Below are positions 36,211 to 47,968 of a stretch of DNA of 47,968 nucleotides, piece after piece (the stretch's first letter is position 1; each line of letters starts with the position of its first letter). Location of the stretch: the NCBI GenBank assembly GCA_946480465.1, contig CAMLJY010000049.1:1-47968 (forward strand). Direction: 5' to 3'. This stretch comes from an uncultured Burkholderiales bacterium (GTDB lineage: Bacteria > Pseudomonadota > Gammaproteobacteria > Burkholderiales > Burkholderiaceae). The notes beneath the pieces were generated by a model, which worked only from the letters and a program-made list of their open reading frames with translations, searched no databases and was not told where the DNA came from. Both the position numbers and the translations under genes were made by a program.

Positions 36211-36516
36211 TCAGGCCGGCGCCAGCGCGCCGCAGCGCCAGCATTGGCCGAACGGACCGTCGATGACCTCGCCGCAGCCGGTGCAGGCCCAGCGCCGCTC
36301 GGGCGGGTGCTGCAGTTCGTGCAACGCGCGGCGGGCGGCATCCCACTGCATGTCGTCCTCCACCCACAGCTCGGGCAGCGACTGGTCCGGCGGGATCTCG
36401 CCGGCGATGCCGCTGGCGAAGGCGCGCTGCACGCTGACGTCGAAGCCGGCACCGCGCAGCATGTCGGCCCACAGCGTGGCGATGGCGAGGTTGGGGGCGT
36501 GGCTCAGGCGGCGCAT
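36211..36516 (-). CDS. DUF2007 family protein with zinc ribbon
   Basis: 101 residues. The N-terminal half (LAIATLWADMLRGAGFDVSV) fits the DUF2007 putative signal-transducing fold. The C-terminal half has two Cys pairs, CTGCGEVID and CWRCGALAPA, a probable zinc ribbon. Such small proteins occur widely in Burkholderiales; function not established. It is divergent from the quinone oxidoreductase gene. Confidence 0.75.
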   Translation of the reverse strand: MRRLSHAPNLAIATLWADMLRGAGFDVSVQRAFASGIAGEIPPDQSLPELWVEDDMQWDAARRALHELQHPPERRWACTGCGEVIDGPFGQCWRCGALAPA

Positions 36517-36590
36517 GCGATTGATCCTAGCCGCGCAAGGCCCATGCGTCCTGGCATACGCTCACGCTCCCCAAGACAGGAGCGAGAGAG

Positions 36591-37574
36591 ATGGCGAAGG
36601 CAATCCGCATCGGGCAATTCGGCGGTCCCGAGGTGATGCAGCTGGTGGACGTGGCGGTCGGCGAGCCCGGTCCCGGCGAAATCCGCATCCGCCACCATGC
36701 GGTGGGTCTCAATTTCATCGACGTGTACCAGCGCACCGGCCTCTACCAGAACCCGCTGCCGCTGCAGCTGGGCATGGAAGGCGCCGGCGTGGTCGAGGCG
36801 GTGGGCGAGGGCGTCACGCACCTGTTGCCCGGCGACCGCGCCGCCTATGCCAGCAACCCGCCCGGCAGTTATTCCGAAGCGCGGGTGATGCCCGCCAAGT
36901 GCGTGGTGAAGCTGCCTGACGCGATCGCCTTCGACACCGCCGCCGCGATGATGCTGAAGGGCCTGACGGCGCAGTACCTGCTCAAGCGCACGCAGCCGCA
37001 GGGCGGCCTGCAGGCGGGGGACGCCATCCTCTGGCATGCCGCGGCCGGCGGCGTCGGCCTGATCGCCTGCCAGTGGGCCAAGGCCATGGGCCTGCAGCTG
37101 ATCGCCACCGCGGGCAGCGACGAGAAATGCCAGCTGGCGCTGCAGCACGGCGCGGCGCACGCCATCAACTACCGGACCGAGAACTTCGTGCAGCGGGTCA
37201 AGGAGATCACCGGCGGTGCCGGCGTCAAGGTGGTCTACGACTCGGTGGGCAAGGACACCTTCGAAGGCTCGCTCGACGTGCTGCGGCCCTTCGGCCTGCT
37301 GGCCAGCTTCGGCAATGCCTCGGGCCCGGTGCCGCCGTTCGCGCCTGGCATCCTGGGCCCGAAGGGCTCGCTGTACGTGACCCGCGCGACGCTCTTCACC
37401 CACATCGCGACGCGCGAGGCGACCCAGGCCATGGCCGAGGACCTGTTCCGCGTCGTCGAGAGCGGCGCGGTGAAGATCCGCATCGACCAGCGCTACCCGC
37501 TGGCGGAGGTGGCACAGGCCCACCGCGACCTGGAAGCACGCAAGACGACCGGCAGCAGCGTGCTGACGGTCTGA
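36591..37574 (+). CDS. qor: NADPH:quinone oxidoreductase (zinc-independent MDR)
   Basis: 327 residues. MAKAIRIGQFGGPEVMQLVD and GLNFIDVYQRTGLY are typical of QOR-type quinone reductases, and GMEGAGVVEAVGEGV marks the catalytic domain. The NADPH-binding motif is WHAAAGGVGLIACQWAKA. A good ribosome site (CAGGAG) is upstream of the ATG at 36591. It reduces quinones, likely limiting oxidative stress. It is convergent with the kinase gene; no terminator is visible in the 28 bp between them. Confidence 0.93.
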   Translation: MAKAIRIGQFGGPEVMQLVDVAVGEPGPGEIRIRHHAVGLNFIDVYQRTGLYQNPLPLQLGMEGAGVVEAVGEGVTHLLPGDRAAYASNPPGSYSEARVMPAKCVVKLPDAIAFDTAAAMMLKGLTAQYLLKRTQPQGGLQAGDAILWHAAAGGVGLIACQWAKAMGLQLIATAGSDEKCQLALQHGAAHAINYRTENFVQRVKEITGGAGVKVVYDSVGKDTFEGSLDVLRPFGLLASFGNASGPVPPFAPGILGPKGSLYVTRATLFTHIATREATQAMAEDLFRVVESGAVKIRIDQRYPLAEVAQAHRDLEARKTTGSSVLTV

Positions 37575-37602
37575 AGCCCTGCAGCCGCGCGCAGACGAGC
37601 GC

Positions 37603-39096
<1,494 letters not shown>

Positions 39097-39136
39097 GGCA
39101 GGAACGGGCGCGCGCGATTCGTGCCTTCACTGGCCT

Positions 39137-39937
39137 TCAGCCGGCGACCGCGCTGCGGTAAGCATGCCAGGACGCGTGACCCAGCACCGGCGCCGCCACC
39201 AGCAGTCCGGCGAAGCCGGGCAGCATCGCCAGCACGACGATCAGCGTGATCAGCGCGCCCCACAGCAGCATGACGCCGGGCTGCGACAGCACCAGCCGCA
39301 GGCTGGTGAGCCCGGCGCTGATGGCATCGACGGCCGGCCGGTCCAGGATCATCGGGATCGACACCACGCTGACCGCGAAGATCAGCCCCGCGAAGAGACC
39401 GCCGACCGCCAGGTAGGCGATCACGAAGGGCAGGTGCTCGGCGCTGGCCAGCGCGAGCAGCGAGCCCTTGAAGTCCGGCATGCCGTCGAAGCTGACCGCG
39501 AACACCACCAGCGAGGCGCGGCCCCACAGCATCTCCAGCACCAGCAGCACGAAGCCGAAGATGGCCAGCGTGCCGGCCCGCTGCTCCCAGGCCAGCAGCG
39601 ACTGCCCCAGGTCCGGCCGCTCGCCGATTTCCAGCTGCCGGCTGGCCTGGTACAGCCCGAGGCAGACGAACGGGCCCATCAGCAGGAAGCCCGCCGACAG
39701 CGCCAGCACCCAGGCCGGTGCGTGCCGGAACACCAGCAGCAGGGTCCAGCCCATGGCCATGAAGCAGGCGCCGTAGAACAGGCCCAGGCCCGGGCAGCGG
39801 GAGAAATCGCGCCAACCCAGTGCCAGCCAGCGCAGCGGGTCGCCCCAGCGCAGCGGCCGCAGCGCGGTCAGGAAGGCCGGTGCCGGCGGCTCGGCCGGCT
39901 GGTCGGCGGGGGCGGGGGCGTCGGGGGCCATCGACAT
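39137..39937 (-). CDS. DUF2189-type integral membrane protein
   Basis: 266 residues with about six hydrophobic segments. The N-terminal 20 residues are Pro/Ala-rich and disordered, followed by LRPLRWGDPLRWLALGWRDF and then YGACFMAMGWTLLLVF. These fit predicted integral membrane proteins of the DUF2189 kind (BPSS1780-like); the function is not known. It sits 75 bp after the UbiB-family gene and 40 bp before the kinase. An alternative ATG is at 39931. Confidence 0.75.
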   Translation of the reverse strand: MSMAPDAPAPADQPAEPPAPAFLTALRPLRWGDPLRWLALGWRDFSRCPGLGLFYGACFMAMGWTLLLVFRHAPAWVLALSAGFLLMGPFVCLGLYQASRQLEIGERPDLGQSLLAWEQRAGTLAIFGFVLLVLEMLWGRASLVVFAVSFDGMPDFKGSLLALASAEHLPFVIAYLAVGGLFAGLIFAVSVVSIPMILDRPAVDAISAGLTSLRLVLSQPGVMLLWGALITLIVVLAMLPGFAGLLVAAPVLGHASWHAYRSAVAG

Positions 39938-40012
39938 GCCAGCCTAGGTCCGCCGCCGCGGCTCGTCCACCCGGGCAGTCCCCAGGCCCTGCGGGCACGC
40001 CGGGGCCGTGCC

Positions 40013-41686
<1,674 letters not shown>

Positions 41687-41699
41687 GGGCGACGGAAGA

Positions 41700-42218
41700 C
41701 TATGCGCCGCGCCGCACGCGCAGCAGTTCGTCGAGGATCAGGCAGATCGCGCCGAGCGTGATCGCGCTGTCGGCGATGTTGAAGCTGGGGAAGTAGCCGC
41801 CCGGGAACATCGGCGCCAGCCAGGACCAGTGGAACTGCAGGAAGTCGACCACGTAGCCGTGCAGCAGGCGGTCGATCACGTTGCCCAAGGCGCCGCCCAG
41901 GATCATCGACACCGCGAAGCAGAAGAGCCGCTGCCCCGGGTGCTTCTTCAGCATCCAGATGATGAAGGCCGAGGCAACGAAGCCCAGGCCGACGAAGAAC
42001 CAGCGCTGCCAGCCCGAGGCGCCGGCCAGGAAGCTGAAGGCCGCGCCGGTGTTGTGCGCGCGCACGAGGTTGAAGAACGAGGTGATCGTGCGCGAGTCGT
42101 TCAGCTGGAACTCGTGCAGGATCAAGGTCTTCGTCAGCTGGTCGGCCAGGATGACGATGAACGCGAGGCCCAGCCACAGGGCCATGGGCGTGGTGGAAGC
42201 GTTCTTGGCGGCGGGCAT
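41700..42218 (-). CDS. lspA: Lipoprotein signal peptidase II
   Basis: 172 residues with four membrane helices. It is an aspartic protease that removes signal peptides from prolipoproteins in the inner membrane. The conserved blocks are [44 protein letters not shown] (first catalytic Asp) and [15 protein letters not shown] (second Asp). The start MPAAKN at 42218 is chosen, because a longer frame runs into ileS. It is 19 bp after ileS, the usual order. Confidence 0.96.
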   Translation of the reverse strand: MPAAKNASTTPMALWLGLAFIVILADQLTKTLILHEFQLNDSRTITSFFNLVRAHNTGAAFSFLAGASGWQRWFFVGLGFVASAFIIWMLKKHPGQRLFCFAVSMILGGALGNVIDRLLHGYVVDFLQFHWSWLAPMFPGGYFPSFNIADSAITLGAICLILDELLRVRRGA

Positions 42219-42237
42219 CGCGTTCCGTCGTCCCCGG

Positions 42238-45114
42238 TCAGGCGAAGCGGCGTGGTTCGCCGGCCCCGAACAGGTTGCTGGTGCAGCGACCACAGATCGT
42301 GGGATGCGCCGGGTCGTGGCCGACGTCCTCGCGGTAATGCCAGCAGCGTTCGCACTTCGTGGCGCTGGAGGGCGTCACCTCCACCGACAGGGCGTCCGCC
42401 ACGGCCAGCACCGCCTGCGAGGTGATCAGCACGAACTTCAGGTCGTCTTCCAGCGAGGCCAGCAGCGCCTGGATGGCCGCCGGTGCGCCGATGCACACGT
42501 TCGCCTGCAGCGAGCTGCCCACCGCGCCGGCCGAGCGCACGTCCTCGATGGCCTTGTTCACCGACTCGCGCACCTCGCGGATGGCCGCCCACTTCGCGAG
42601 CAAGGCGTCCTGCGCTTCGGCGTTCGCCGCGTCGAACTTCCAGTACGTCTCGGTGAAGATCGACGGTCCGCCGTCGAACACCTTCCAGGCCTCCTCGGCG
42701 GTGAAGCTGAGGAAGGGCGCCATCCAGCGCAGCATCGCGTGCGTGATCTGCCACAGCGCGGTCTGCGCGCTGCGGCGGGCCAGGCTCTTGGGCGCCGTGG
42801 TGTAGAGGCGGTCCTTCAGCACGTCCAGGTAGAAGGCGCCCAGGTCCTCCGAGCAGAACACCTGCAGCTTGGCCACGACCGGGTGGAACTCGTAGACGTT
42901 GTAGTGCGCCAGCACCTCGGCCTGGAACTGCGCCGCGCGGGCCAGGGCCCAGCGGTCGATTTCCAGCATCTCGCTGGCGGGCACGGCATCCGCCTTCGGA
43001 TCGAAGTCGCTGGTGTTGGCGAGCAGGAAGCGCAGCGTGTTGCGGATGCGGCGGTAGGCGTCCACCACGCGGGCCAGGATCTTGTCGTCACCGGCGATGT
43101 CGCCCGAGTAGTCGGACGCGGCCACCCACAGGCGGATGATCTCGGCGCCCAGCTTCTGGCTGACGGCCTGCGGCTCGATGCCGTTGCCCAGGCTCTTGCT
43201 CATCTTGCGGCCCTGGCTGTCGACGGTGAAGCCGTGCGTCAGCAGGCCGCGGTAGGGCGCGCGGCCTTCCAATGCGCAGGCCAGCAGCAGCGAGCTGTGG
43301 AACCAGCCCCGGTGCTGGTCGTGGCCTTCCAGGTACAGGTCGGCTTCGGGGCCGGTCTCGTGGTGGCCCAGGCTGCCGTGCGCATCCTTGTGGGTGCCGC
43401 GCAGCACGTGGCTGAAGGTGGAGCCGGAGTCGAACCACACCTCCAGGATGTCGCTGCTCTTGGTGTAGTGCGGCGCGTCCTGCGGGCCCAGGATCTGTTC
43501 GGCGGTCACGCGGCTCCAGGCCTCGATGCCGCCCTGCTCGACGATGGCGGCGGCCTGGTCCAGGATCTCCATCGTGCGCGGGTGCAGTTCGCCCGAGTCC
43601 TTGTGCAGGAAGAAGGGGATCGGCACGCCCCAGCTGCGCTGGCGCGAGATGCACCAGTCGGGCCGGTTGGCGATCATGTCGCGCAGGCGGGCGCGGCCGT
43701 TCTCCGGGTAGAAGCCGGTCTGGTCGATCGCGTCCAGCGCCATCTGGCGCAGCGTCTTCGGCGCCTTGTCCTTCGTGAAGACGCCCTGTCCCTCGTCCAT
43801 GCGCACGAACCACTGCGCGGCCGCACGGTAGATCACCGGCGTCTTGTGGCGCCAGCAGTGCGGGTAGCTGTGGCTGATGGTTTCGGTGGCGAAGAGGCGG
43901 CCGGCGCTCTTCAGCGTGTCGATGATGATCGGCACCGCCTTCCAAATGTGCTGGCCGCCGAAGAGCGGGAAGTCCGGGGCGTAGCTGCCATTGCCTTGCA
44001 CCGGGTTCAGGATGTCGTCGTACTTCAGGCCGTGCGCGATGCAGGACTGGAAGTCGTCCAGGCCATAGGCAGGCGAGGAATGCACGATGCCGGTGCCGTC
44101 GTCGGCCGTCGCGTAGTCCGCGAGGTAGACCGGGCTCAGGCGGTCATAACCCGCGTTGACGTGGGCCAGCGGGTGGCGGAACGCGATGCCGCCCAGGTTC
44201 TCGCCCTTGGTCACCGCCTTCACGCTGCCTTCCAGGCCGAAGCGCTTCAGGCAGCGCTCGACCAGCGACTCGGCCAGCAGCAGCAGGCCGCGCTCGGTGT
44301 CGACCAGCGCGTAGTCCAGCTGCGGGTTCAGGTTCAGCGCCTGGTTGGCGGGGATGGTCCACGCGGTGGTGGTCCAGATCACCGCGAAGGCGTCCTTCTC
44401 GAGCTTGAGCAGGCCGAAGGCCTCGGCCAGGCGCTGCGGCTCGGCGCACAGGAAGCCGACGTCCAGCGTCTGGCTCTTCTTGTCGGCGTACTCGATCTCG
44501 AATTCGGCCAGCGACGAGCCGCAGTCGAAGCACCAGTACACGGGCTTGAGGCCGCGGTAGACGAAGCCGCGCTCGATGACGCGCTTGAAGGCGCGGATCT
44601 CGCCCGCCTCGTTGGCGAAGTCCATCGTGCGGTAGGGGTGTGGCCAGTCGCCGATCACGCCCAGGCGCTGGAAATCGGCCATCTGCTGCGCGATCTGCTC
44701 GGTGGCGTAGGCGCGGCTCTTGGCCTGCATGTCGTCGCGGCTCAGGTTGCGGCCGTGCTTCTTCTCGATCGCGTTCTCGATCGGCAGGCCGTGGCAGTCC
44801 CAGCCAGGCACGTACTGGGCGTCGAAGCCGGCCAGCTGGCGGGCCTTGACGATCATGTCCTTCAGCACCTTGTTGACGGCGTGGCCCATGTGGATCTGGC
44901 CGTTGGCGTAGGGCGGGCCGTCGTGCAGGATGAATTTCGGCGCGCCGTGGCGCGCTTCGCGCAGGCGCTTGTACAGGCCTTGCTCGTTCCATTCCTTGAC
45001 CCAGCCCGGCTCGCGCTTGGGCAGGTCGCCGCGCATCGGGAAGGGGGTATCGGGCAGGTTCAGCGTGCTGCGGTAGTCGGGGGTCGCGGGGTTCGCGGTG
45101 GAATTCGTGGTCAT
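42238..45114 (-). CDS. ileS: Isoleucyl-tRNA synthetase
   Basis: 958 residues of a class I synthetase that attaches isoleucine to tRNA(Ile) and edits misactivated valine. The HIGH motif is GQIHMGHA (about residue 72), the editing domain has [14 protein letters not shown], and the KMSKS loop is [11 protein letters not shown]. The C-terminal zinc site is CERCWHY...CGRCTSN. It leads the ileS-lspA unit. It is separated from ribF by the divergent TetR/VOC pair; 273 bp upstream (45115-45387) contains no gene I can support. Confidence 0.98.
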   Translation of the reverse strand: MTTNSTANPATPDYRSTLNLPDTPFPMRGDLPKREPGWVKEWNEQGLYKRLREARHGAPKFILHDGPPYANGQIHMGHAVNKVLKDMIVKARQLAGFDAQYVPGWDCHGLPIENAIEKKHGRNLSRDDMQAKSRAYATEQIAQQMADFQRLGVIGDWPHPYRTMDFANEAGEIRAFKRVIERGFVYRGLKPVYWCFDCGSSLAEFEIEYADKKSQTLDVGFLCAEPQRLAEAFGLLKLEKDAFAVIWTTTAWTIPANQALNLNPQLDYALVDTERGLLLLAESLVERCLKRFGLEGSVKAVTKGENLGGIAFRHPLAHVNAGYDRLSPVYLADYATADDGTGIVHSSPAYGLDDFQSCIAHGLKYDDILNPVQGNGSYAPDFPLFGGQHIWKAVPIIIDTLKSAGRLFATETISHSYPHCWRHKTPVIYRAAAQWFVRMDEGQGVFTKDKAPKTLRQMALDAIDQTGFYPENGRARLRDMIANRPDWCISRQRSWGVPIPFFLHKDSGELHPRTMEILDQAAAIVEQGGIEAWSRVTAEQILGPQDAPHYTKSSDILEVWFDSGSTFSHVLRGTHKDAHGSLGHHETGPEADLYLEGHDQHRGWFHSSLLLACALEGRAPYRGLLTHGFTVDSQGRKMSKSLGNGIEPQAVSQKLGAEIIRLWVAASDYSGDIAGDDKILARVVDAYRRIRNTLRFLLANTSDFDPKADAVPASEMLEIDRWALARAAQFQAEVLAHYNVYEFHPVVAKLQVFCSEDLGAFYLDVLKDRLYTTAPKSLARRSAQTALWQITHAMLRWMAPFLSFTAEEAWKVFDGGPSIFTETYWKFDAANAEAQDALLAKWAAIREVRESVNKAIEDVRSAGAVGSSLQANVCIGAPAAIQALLASLEDDLKFVLITSQAVLAVADALSVEVTPSSATKCERCWHYREDVGHDPAHPTICGRCTSNLFGAGEPRRFA

Positions 45115-45387
45115 GGCGTTCTCGCGCCGGCAAACGGCGCGCTCGTCGAGTCAGAGGGGAGGGCGGTGCGCGGCTTCAGGGGCGCCGCGCTGCAGGCTCA
45201 GCCGAGCGAGCGCTGAATTCGATCGCGCGTGGTCTGGCGCCGGGTGGCCGTGTACCCGCGGCCTTGGATCACAGTGGCCATGCACGATGACATCGCGGAA
45301 TTCTACTGTCGCCCCGCCCGGGGGCCGCTTCCTTCGGCCTGCGCAGCCGCGCCGCGGCGGTCCACCCGCTGCCGAAGCGGCCGGGCC

Positions 45388-46032
45388 TCACAGGCCGCGT
45401 TCGACCATCTCCAGCAGCCGGCCGGACAGATCGTCGAGCAGCGCGTCGGGCACCTCGCTCAAGGGGCCTTCGATCGCCAGCATGGCCAGCCCGTGAACCG
45501 CCGACCAGGCCAGGAACTCCGCCCCCGGCCGCCGTTGCGCCGGCAGGGCGCCGGCGGCGACGAGGCGGTCGAGCGCGCTGCAGAGCAGGCCGAAGGGCCC
45601 GAGGCCGCTGTCCCCGGCCGAGGCGGGGCCTGCCGGCTCCGTAGGGTCGAAGCGGCGGGCGAAGGCCGTGCGGAAGAGGCCCGGCTCGTCCCGCGCGAAG
45701 CGCAGGTAGCCGGCGCCCACGGCGCGCAGCGTGGCACGGGCATAGCGCGCCGAGGCCTTGGGCGGCCCCAGTGCGGCGAGCTCGTGTTCCATGGCCCGCG
45801 CCACCATCGCCACCGCGGCGTCGCGCACCGCGGCCAGCAGGTCGTCGCGGCTGGCGAAGTGGCGGTAGGCGGCGTTCGGCACCACGCCGGCGCGGCGCGT
45901 CGCTTCGCGCAGCACCACCGCGGCGGGCCCGCCTTCGCGTGCCTGGGCGATGCCGGCCTCCAGCAGCGCATTGCGCAGGTCGCCATGGCGGTAGGCGCTG
46001 CGGGTGGGCGGGGGGAAGCGGCGGGTGGGCAT
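45388..46032 (-). CDS. TetR-family transcriptional regulator
   Basis: 214 residues if started at the ATG at 46032; an ATG at 46071 would add 13 residues but would place the start inside a palindrome, and neither has a clear ribosome site. The N-terminal helix-turn-helix is RHGDLRNALLEAGIAQAREG, REATRRAGVVPNAAYRHFAS. The ligand-binding helical domain resembles the TetR WHG-type. It is divergent from the VOC gene, and two similar palindromes lie between them, so it probably represses itself and the VOC gene. Confidence 0.87.
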   Translation of the reverse strand: MPTRRFPPPTRSAYRHGDLRNALLEAGIAQAREGGPAAVVLREATRRAGVVPNAAYRHFASRDDLLAAVRDAAVAMVARAMEHELAALGPPKASARYARATLRAVGAGYLRFARDEPGLFRTAFARRFDPTEPAGPASAGDSGLGPFGLLCSALDRLVAAGALPAQRRPGAEFLAWSAVHGLAMLAIEGPLSEVPDALLDDLSGRLLEMVERGL

Positions 46033-46057
46033 CGGGCGGATGGGGGCAGGGCCTATG

Positions 46058-46070
46058 TGGACACTGTCCA
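46058..46070. promoter_or_regulatory. Operator-like palindrome 1, TetR/VOC intergenic region
   Basis: TGGACACTGTCCA is a perfect 6+1+6 palindrome. A related 13-mer occurs 32 bp away, centre to centre. It overlaps the most upstream possible start of the TetR gene. Confidence 0.6.
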
Positions 46071-46089
46071 TTATGTTTGTTATGGTTTG

Positions 46090-46102
46090 TGGACGGTGTA
46101 CA
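46090..46102. promoter_or_regulatory. Operator-like palindrome 2, TetR/VOC intergenic region
   Basis: TGGACGGTGTACA matches palindrome 1 at 10 of 13 positions and lies inside a larger imperfect palindrome (TTGTGGACGGTGTACACAA, 46087-46105). An AT-rich spacer (46071-46089), suitable for a promoter, separates the two sites. Confidence 0.55.
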
Positions 46103-46137
46103 CAACAACGCCGATGTCCCACCCACTGGAGCGAGCA

Positions 46138-46551
46138 ATGCACTTTCGTCCGTACCTGAATTTCGATGGCACCTGCGCCGAGGCGATGGCCTTCTACCAG
46201 TCGGTGTTCGGCGGCAAGCTGGACCTGATGCGCTTCAAGGACGTGCCCGAGATGCCCTGCCCGCCCGAAGCGGCCGAGCGCGTGATGCACGCGCACCTGG
46301 ACGTCAACGGCCACTCGCTGATGGCCTCGGACACCCTGCCTGGCCAGCCCCATGCAGGCATGAGCGGCTTCGGCGTCGCGCTGGCCTTCCCCACCGTGGA
46401 TGAGGCGCGCCGCGCCTTCGATGCGCTGGCCACCGGCGGTGCCGTCGGCATGCCGCTGGAGAAGACCTTCTGGGTCGAGATCTTCGGCATGGTCACCGAC
46501 CGCTTCGGCACGCCCTGGTTGATCAACGGCGGGAAGATGATGTCGAACTGA
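46138..46551 (+). CDS. VOC-family (glyoxalase/PhnB-like) protein
   Basis: 137 residues of the vicinal-oxygen-chelate fold: MHFRPYLNFDGTCAEAMAFY, VMHAHLDVNGHSLMASD, GMSGFGVALAFPTVDEARRA, and a conserved C-terminal FGMVTDRFGTPWLIN. The pattern is that of PhnB-like proteins of unknown activity. GGAG lies before the ATG at 46138; an ATG at 46113 is a longer alternative. Divergent from the TetR gene and probably regulated by it. Confidence 0.85.
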   Translation: MHFRPYLNFDGTCAEAMAFYQSVFGGKLDLMRFKDVPEMPCPPEAAERVMHAHLDVNGHSLMASDTLPGQPHAGMSGFGVALAFPTVDEARRAFDALATGGAVGMPLEKTFWVEIFGMVTDRFGTPWLINGGKMMSN

Positions 46552-46562
46552 CCGGCGCACGC

Positions 46563-46588
46563 CCTCCCGCGCGGCGCGGAGCGGGAGG
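46563..46588. terminator. Possible hairpin between convergent VOC gene and ribF
   Basis: CCTCCCGC (46563-46570) and GCGGGAGG (46581-46588) are perfect 8-bp arms around a 10-base loop. No T-run follows on either strand, so terminator function is only suggested by its position between convergent stop codons. Confidence 0.35.
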
Positions 46589-46616
46589 AGACCGCTCGGT
46601 CTTCGGCCCGCGGCGT

Positions 46617-47582
46617 TCAGCGCGCCGTGGCGGCGAACCAGGCGCGTGCGTCCGCCTCGTCCTGCGCGATGCCGGCGCGCAGTGCGTCCAGGGAGTCGTA
46701 CTTGCGCTCGTCGTGCAGCTTGTGCAGCAGTTCCACCCGCAGCGCGCGGCCGTAGCCGGCTTCGGTGCCGAGCGGCGCCGGCCAGTCCAGGCAATGGGTT
46801 TCCAGCAGCACCCGGCCGGCGTCTTCCACCGTCGGCCGCACGCCCATGCTGGCGACGCCGGGCAAGGGCTGCTCCAGCAGGCCGTGCACGCGCACGACGA
46901 AGATGCCCATCGCCGCCGGCTTCGGGTGCGGGAAGCGCAGGTTCAGCGTGCGGAAGCCCAGCTCGCGCCCCAGCTTGCGGCCGTGCACCACGTGGCCGCT
47001 GACGGCGTAGGGCCGGCCCAGCAGCGCCGCGGCGCGGTTCATGTCCCCGGCGGCCAGCGCCTCGCGCACCGCCGAGCTGGACACCCGCAGGCCATGCACT
47101 TCATAACTCATCATGCGAGCGACGTCGAAGCCTTGCCGCTGACCTGCCGCATCCAGCATCGCGTAGTCGCCGGCGCGGCGGGCGCCGAAGCGGAAGTCGT
47201 CGCCCACCAGCACGTATTTCGTGCGCAACCCCGCGAGCAGCACGTCGTCGATGAAGGCTTGAGGCGGCTGCGCGGCGAAGGCAGCGTCGAAGCGCAGCAC
47301 GACGACCTGGTCGATGCCGCAGCGCTCCAGTTCCTCGAGCTTGTCCCGCAGCGTCGCGATGCGGCTCGGCGCCGCTTCCGGCCTGCCTGCGGCCCGCGCG
47401 AACCAGTCGCGCGGATGCGGCTCGAAGGTCATCACGCAGCTGGCCAGGCCGCGGTGGCGGGCCTCGCTGGTCAAGAGCGCCAGCATCGCCTGGTGGCCAC
47501 GGTGCACGCCATCGAAGTTGCCGATGGTCAGCGCGCAGGCCTCGGCCAGGCCGGGGTGGTGGAAGCCACGAAAGACGTGCAT
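46617..47582 (-). CDS. ribF: Bifunctional riboflavin kinase / FAD synthetase
   Basis: 321 residues making FMN and then FAD from riboflavin. The N-terminal FAD-synthetase half has IGNFDGVHRGHQAMLALL and FEPHP, plus GDDFRFGARRAGDY and VSSSAVREAL. The C-terminal riboflavin kinase half has GRKLGRELGFRTLNLRF (in place of the usual PTAN) and GVASMGVRPTV. The ATG is at 47580-47582, where it overlaps the stop codon of an open frame through the upstream repeats as TGATG; no good ribosome site lies before it. Confidence 0.96.
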   Translation of the reverse strand: MHVFRGFHHPGLAEACALTIGNFDGVHRGHQAMLALLTSEARHRGLASCVMTFEPHPRDWFARAAGRPEAAPSRIATLRDKLEELERCGIDQVVVLRFDAAFAAQPPQAFIDDVLLAGLRTKYVLVGDDFRFGARRAGDYAMLDAAGQRQGFDVARMMSYEVHGLRVSSSAVREALAAGDMNRAAALLGRPYAVSGHVVHGRKLGRELGFRTLNLRFPHPKPAAMGIFVVRVHGLLEQPLPGVASMGVRPTVEDAGRVLLETHCLDWPAPLGTEAGYGRALRVELLHKLHDERKYDSLDALRAGIAQDEADARAWFAATAR

Positions 47583-47590
47583 CAGTGCCC

Positions 47591-47937
47591 GCCCGGCCGC
47601 CCGAAGGGCACGGGCCCCCCGGGGACCGCGAACGAAGTGAGCTGGGGGCTGCAGGTGCTCCCGCCCGGCCGCCCGAAGGGCACGGGCCCCCCGGGGGCCG
47701 CGAACGAAGTGAGCTGGGGGCTGCAGGTGCTCCCGCCCGGCCGCCCGAAGGGCACGGGCCCCCCGGGGGCCGCGAACGAAGTGAGCTGGGGGCTGCAGGT
47801 GCTCCCGCCCGGCCGCCCGAAGGGCACGGGCCCCCCGGGGGCCGCGAACGAAGTGAGCTGGGGGCTGCAGGTGCTCCCGCCCGGCCGCCCGAAGGGCACG
47901 GGCCCCCCGGGGACCGCGAACGAAGTGAGCTGGGGGC
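47591..47937. repeat. 72-bp tandem repeat, about 4.8 copies, upstream of ribF
   Basis: Copies begin at 47591, 47663, 47735, 47807 and 47879 (the last is 59 of 72 bases). Each contains GCCC-GAA-GGGC and an almost self-complementary GGCCCCCCGGGGGCC. Copies are nearly identical, but the first and last have A at 47625 and 47913 where the three middle ones have G. On the minus strand the unit is 24 codons without a stop, so a 120-residue frame runs from 47944 to 47582. I do not annotate it as a gene. The stretch from 47940 to the end of the window holds an ATG (47943) whose gene, if any, lies beyond the window. Confidence 0.93.
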
Positions 47938-47968
47938 AGACCATGTCGTTGATTATCGTCAGCCGGTG

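Noticed and set aside
41881..45216. 1111-residue open frame opposite ileS and lspA
   Set aside because: Antisense to two certain genes, with low-complexity composition and no recognisable domain.
47591..47937. CRISPR array
   Set aside because: The units are contiguous without spacers, so this is a tandem repeat, not repeat-spacer structure.

Overview
The window is very GC-rich, densely packed DNA from a betaproteobacterium, most likely a Burkholderiales member of the Rubrivivax/Methylibium/Leptothrix type. The pointers are the fused AroA-Cmk protein, the order gyrA - DUF2059 - serC - pheA - tyrA - aroA/cmk - rpsA, an OmpA-family porin with a Pro/Ala-rich linker, and the ileS-lspA block near ribF. 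The assignment rests on gene order and protein sequence read by eye; no database was searched. No tRNA, rRNA, CRISPR array, integrase or transposase was seen.

Bases 1-9166 (minus strand) hold a housekeeping run: gyrA, a periplasmic DUF2059 protein, serC, pheA, tyrA, the aroA-cmk fusion and the start of rpsA. Several of these genes overlap by a few bases, and together they supply serine, prephenate, phenylalanine/tyrosine precursors, CMP phosphorylation and ribosomal protein S1. Bases 9456-12030 (plus strand) carry an OmpA-family protein with a clear terminator, ubiG and gph (overlapping by ATGA) and the tmRNA gene ssrA.

Bases 12224-21458 (plus strand) form an accessory block immediately downstream of ssrA. 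It encodes a membrane acyltransferase, two family-2 glycosyltransferases, an FAD oxidoreductase, an NAD-type epimerase/reductase, a TIM-barrel sugar isomerase-like protein, a small SMR/ArnE-like membrane protein and a 974-residue polytopic membrane protein. Most junctions overlap by 4 bp. The content fits assembly of a lipid-linked sugar inside the cell, flipping, and transfer outside. It is the best candidate here for an undescribed pathway.

Bases 21566-37574 hold mixed genes: an orphan GspE/PilB-type ATPase, tctBA, a gamma-glutamyltransferase, a MASE1/CHASE/PAS protein ending in a degenerate receiver, an EamA permease with an atypical SDR, a lipoprotein with transglutaminase-like and TPR parts, phosphatidylserine decarboxylase, a GST, a histidine phosphatase, an SDR, a DUF2007 zinc-ribbon protein and a quinone oxidoreductase. 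Bases 37603-45114 (minus strand) are ileS - lspA - UbiB-family kinase - DUF2189 membrane protein - soluble sensor kinase. A divergent TetR/VOC pair with two similar operator-like palindromes lies between ileS and ribF. The window ends with ribF and, just upstream of it, about 4.8 copies of a 72-bp tandem repeat.
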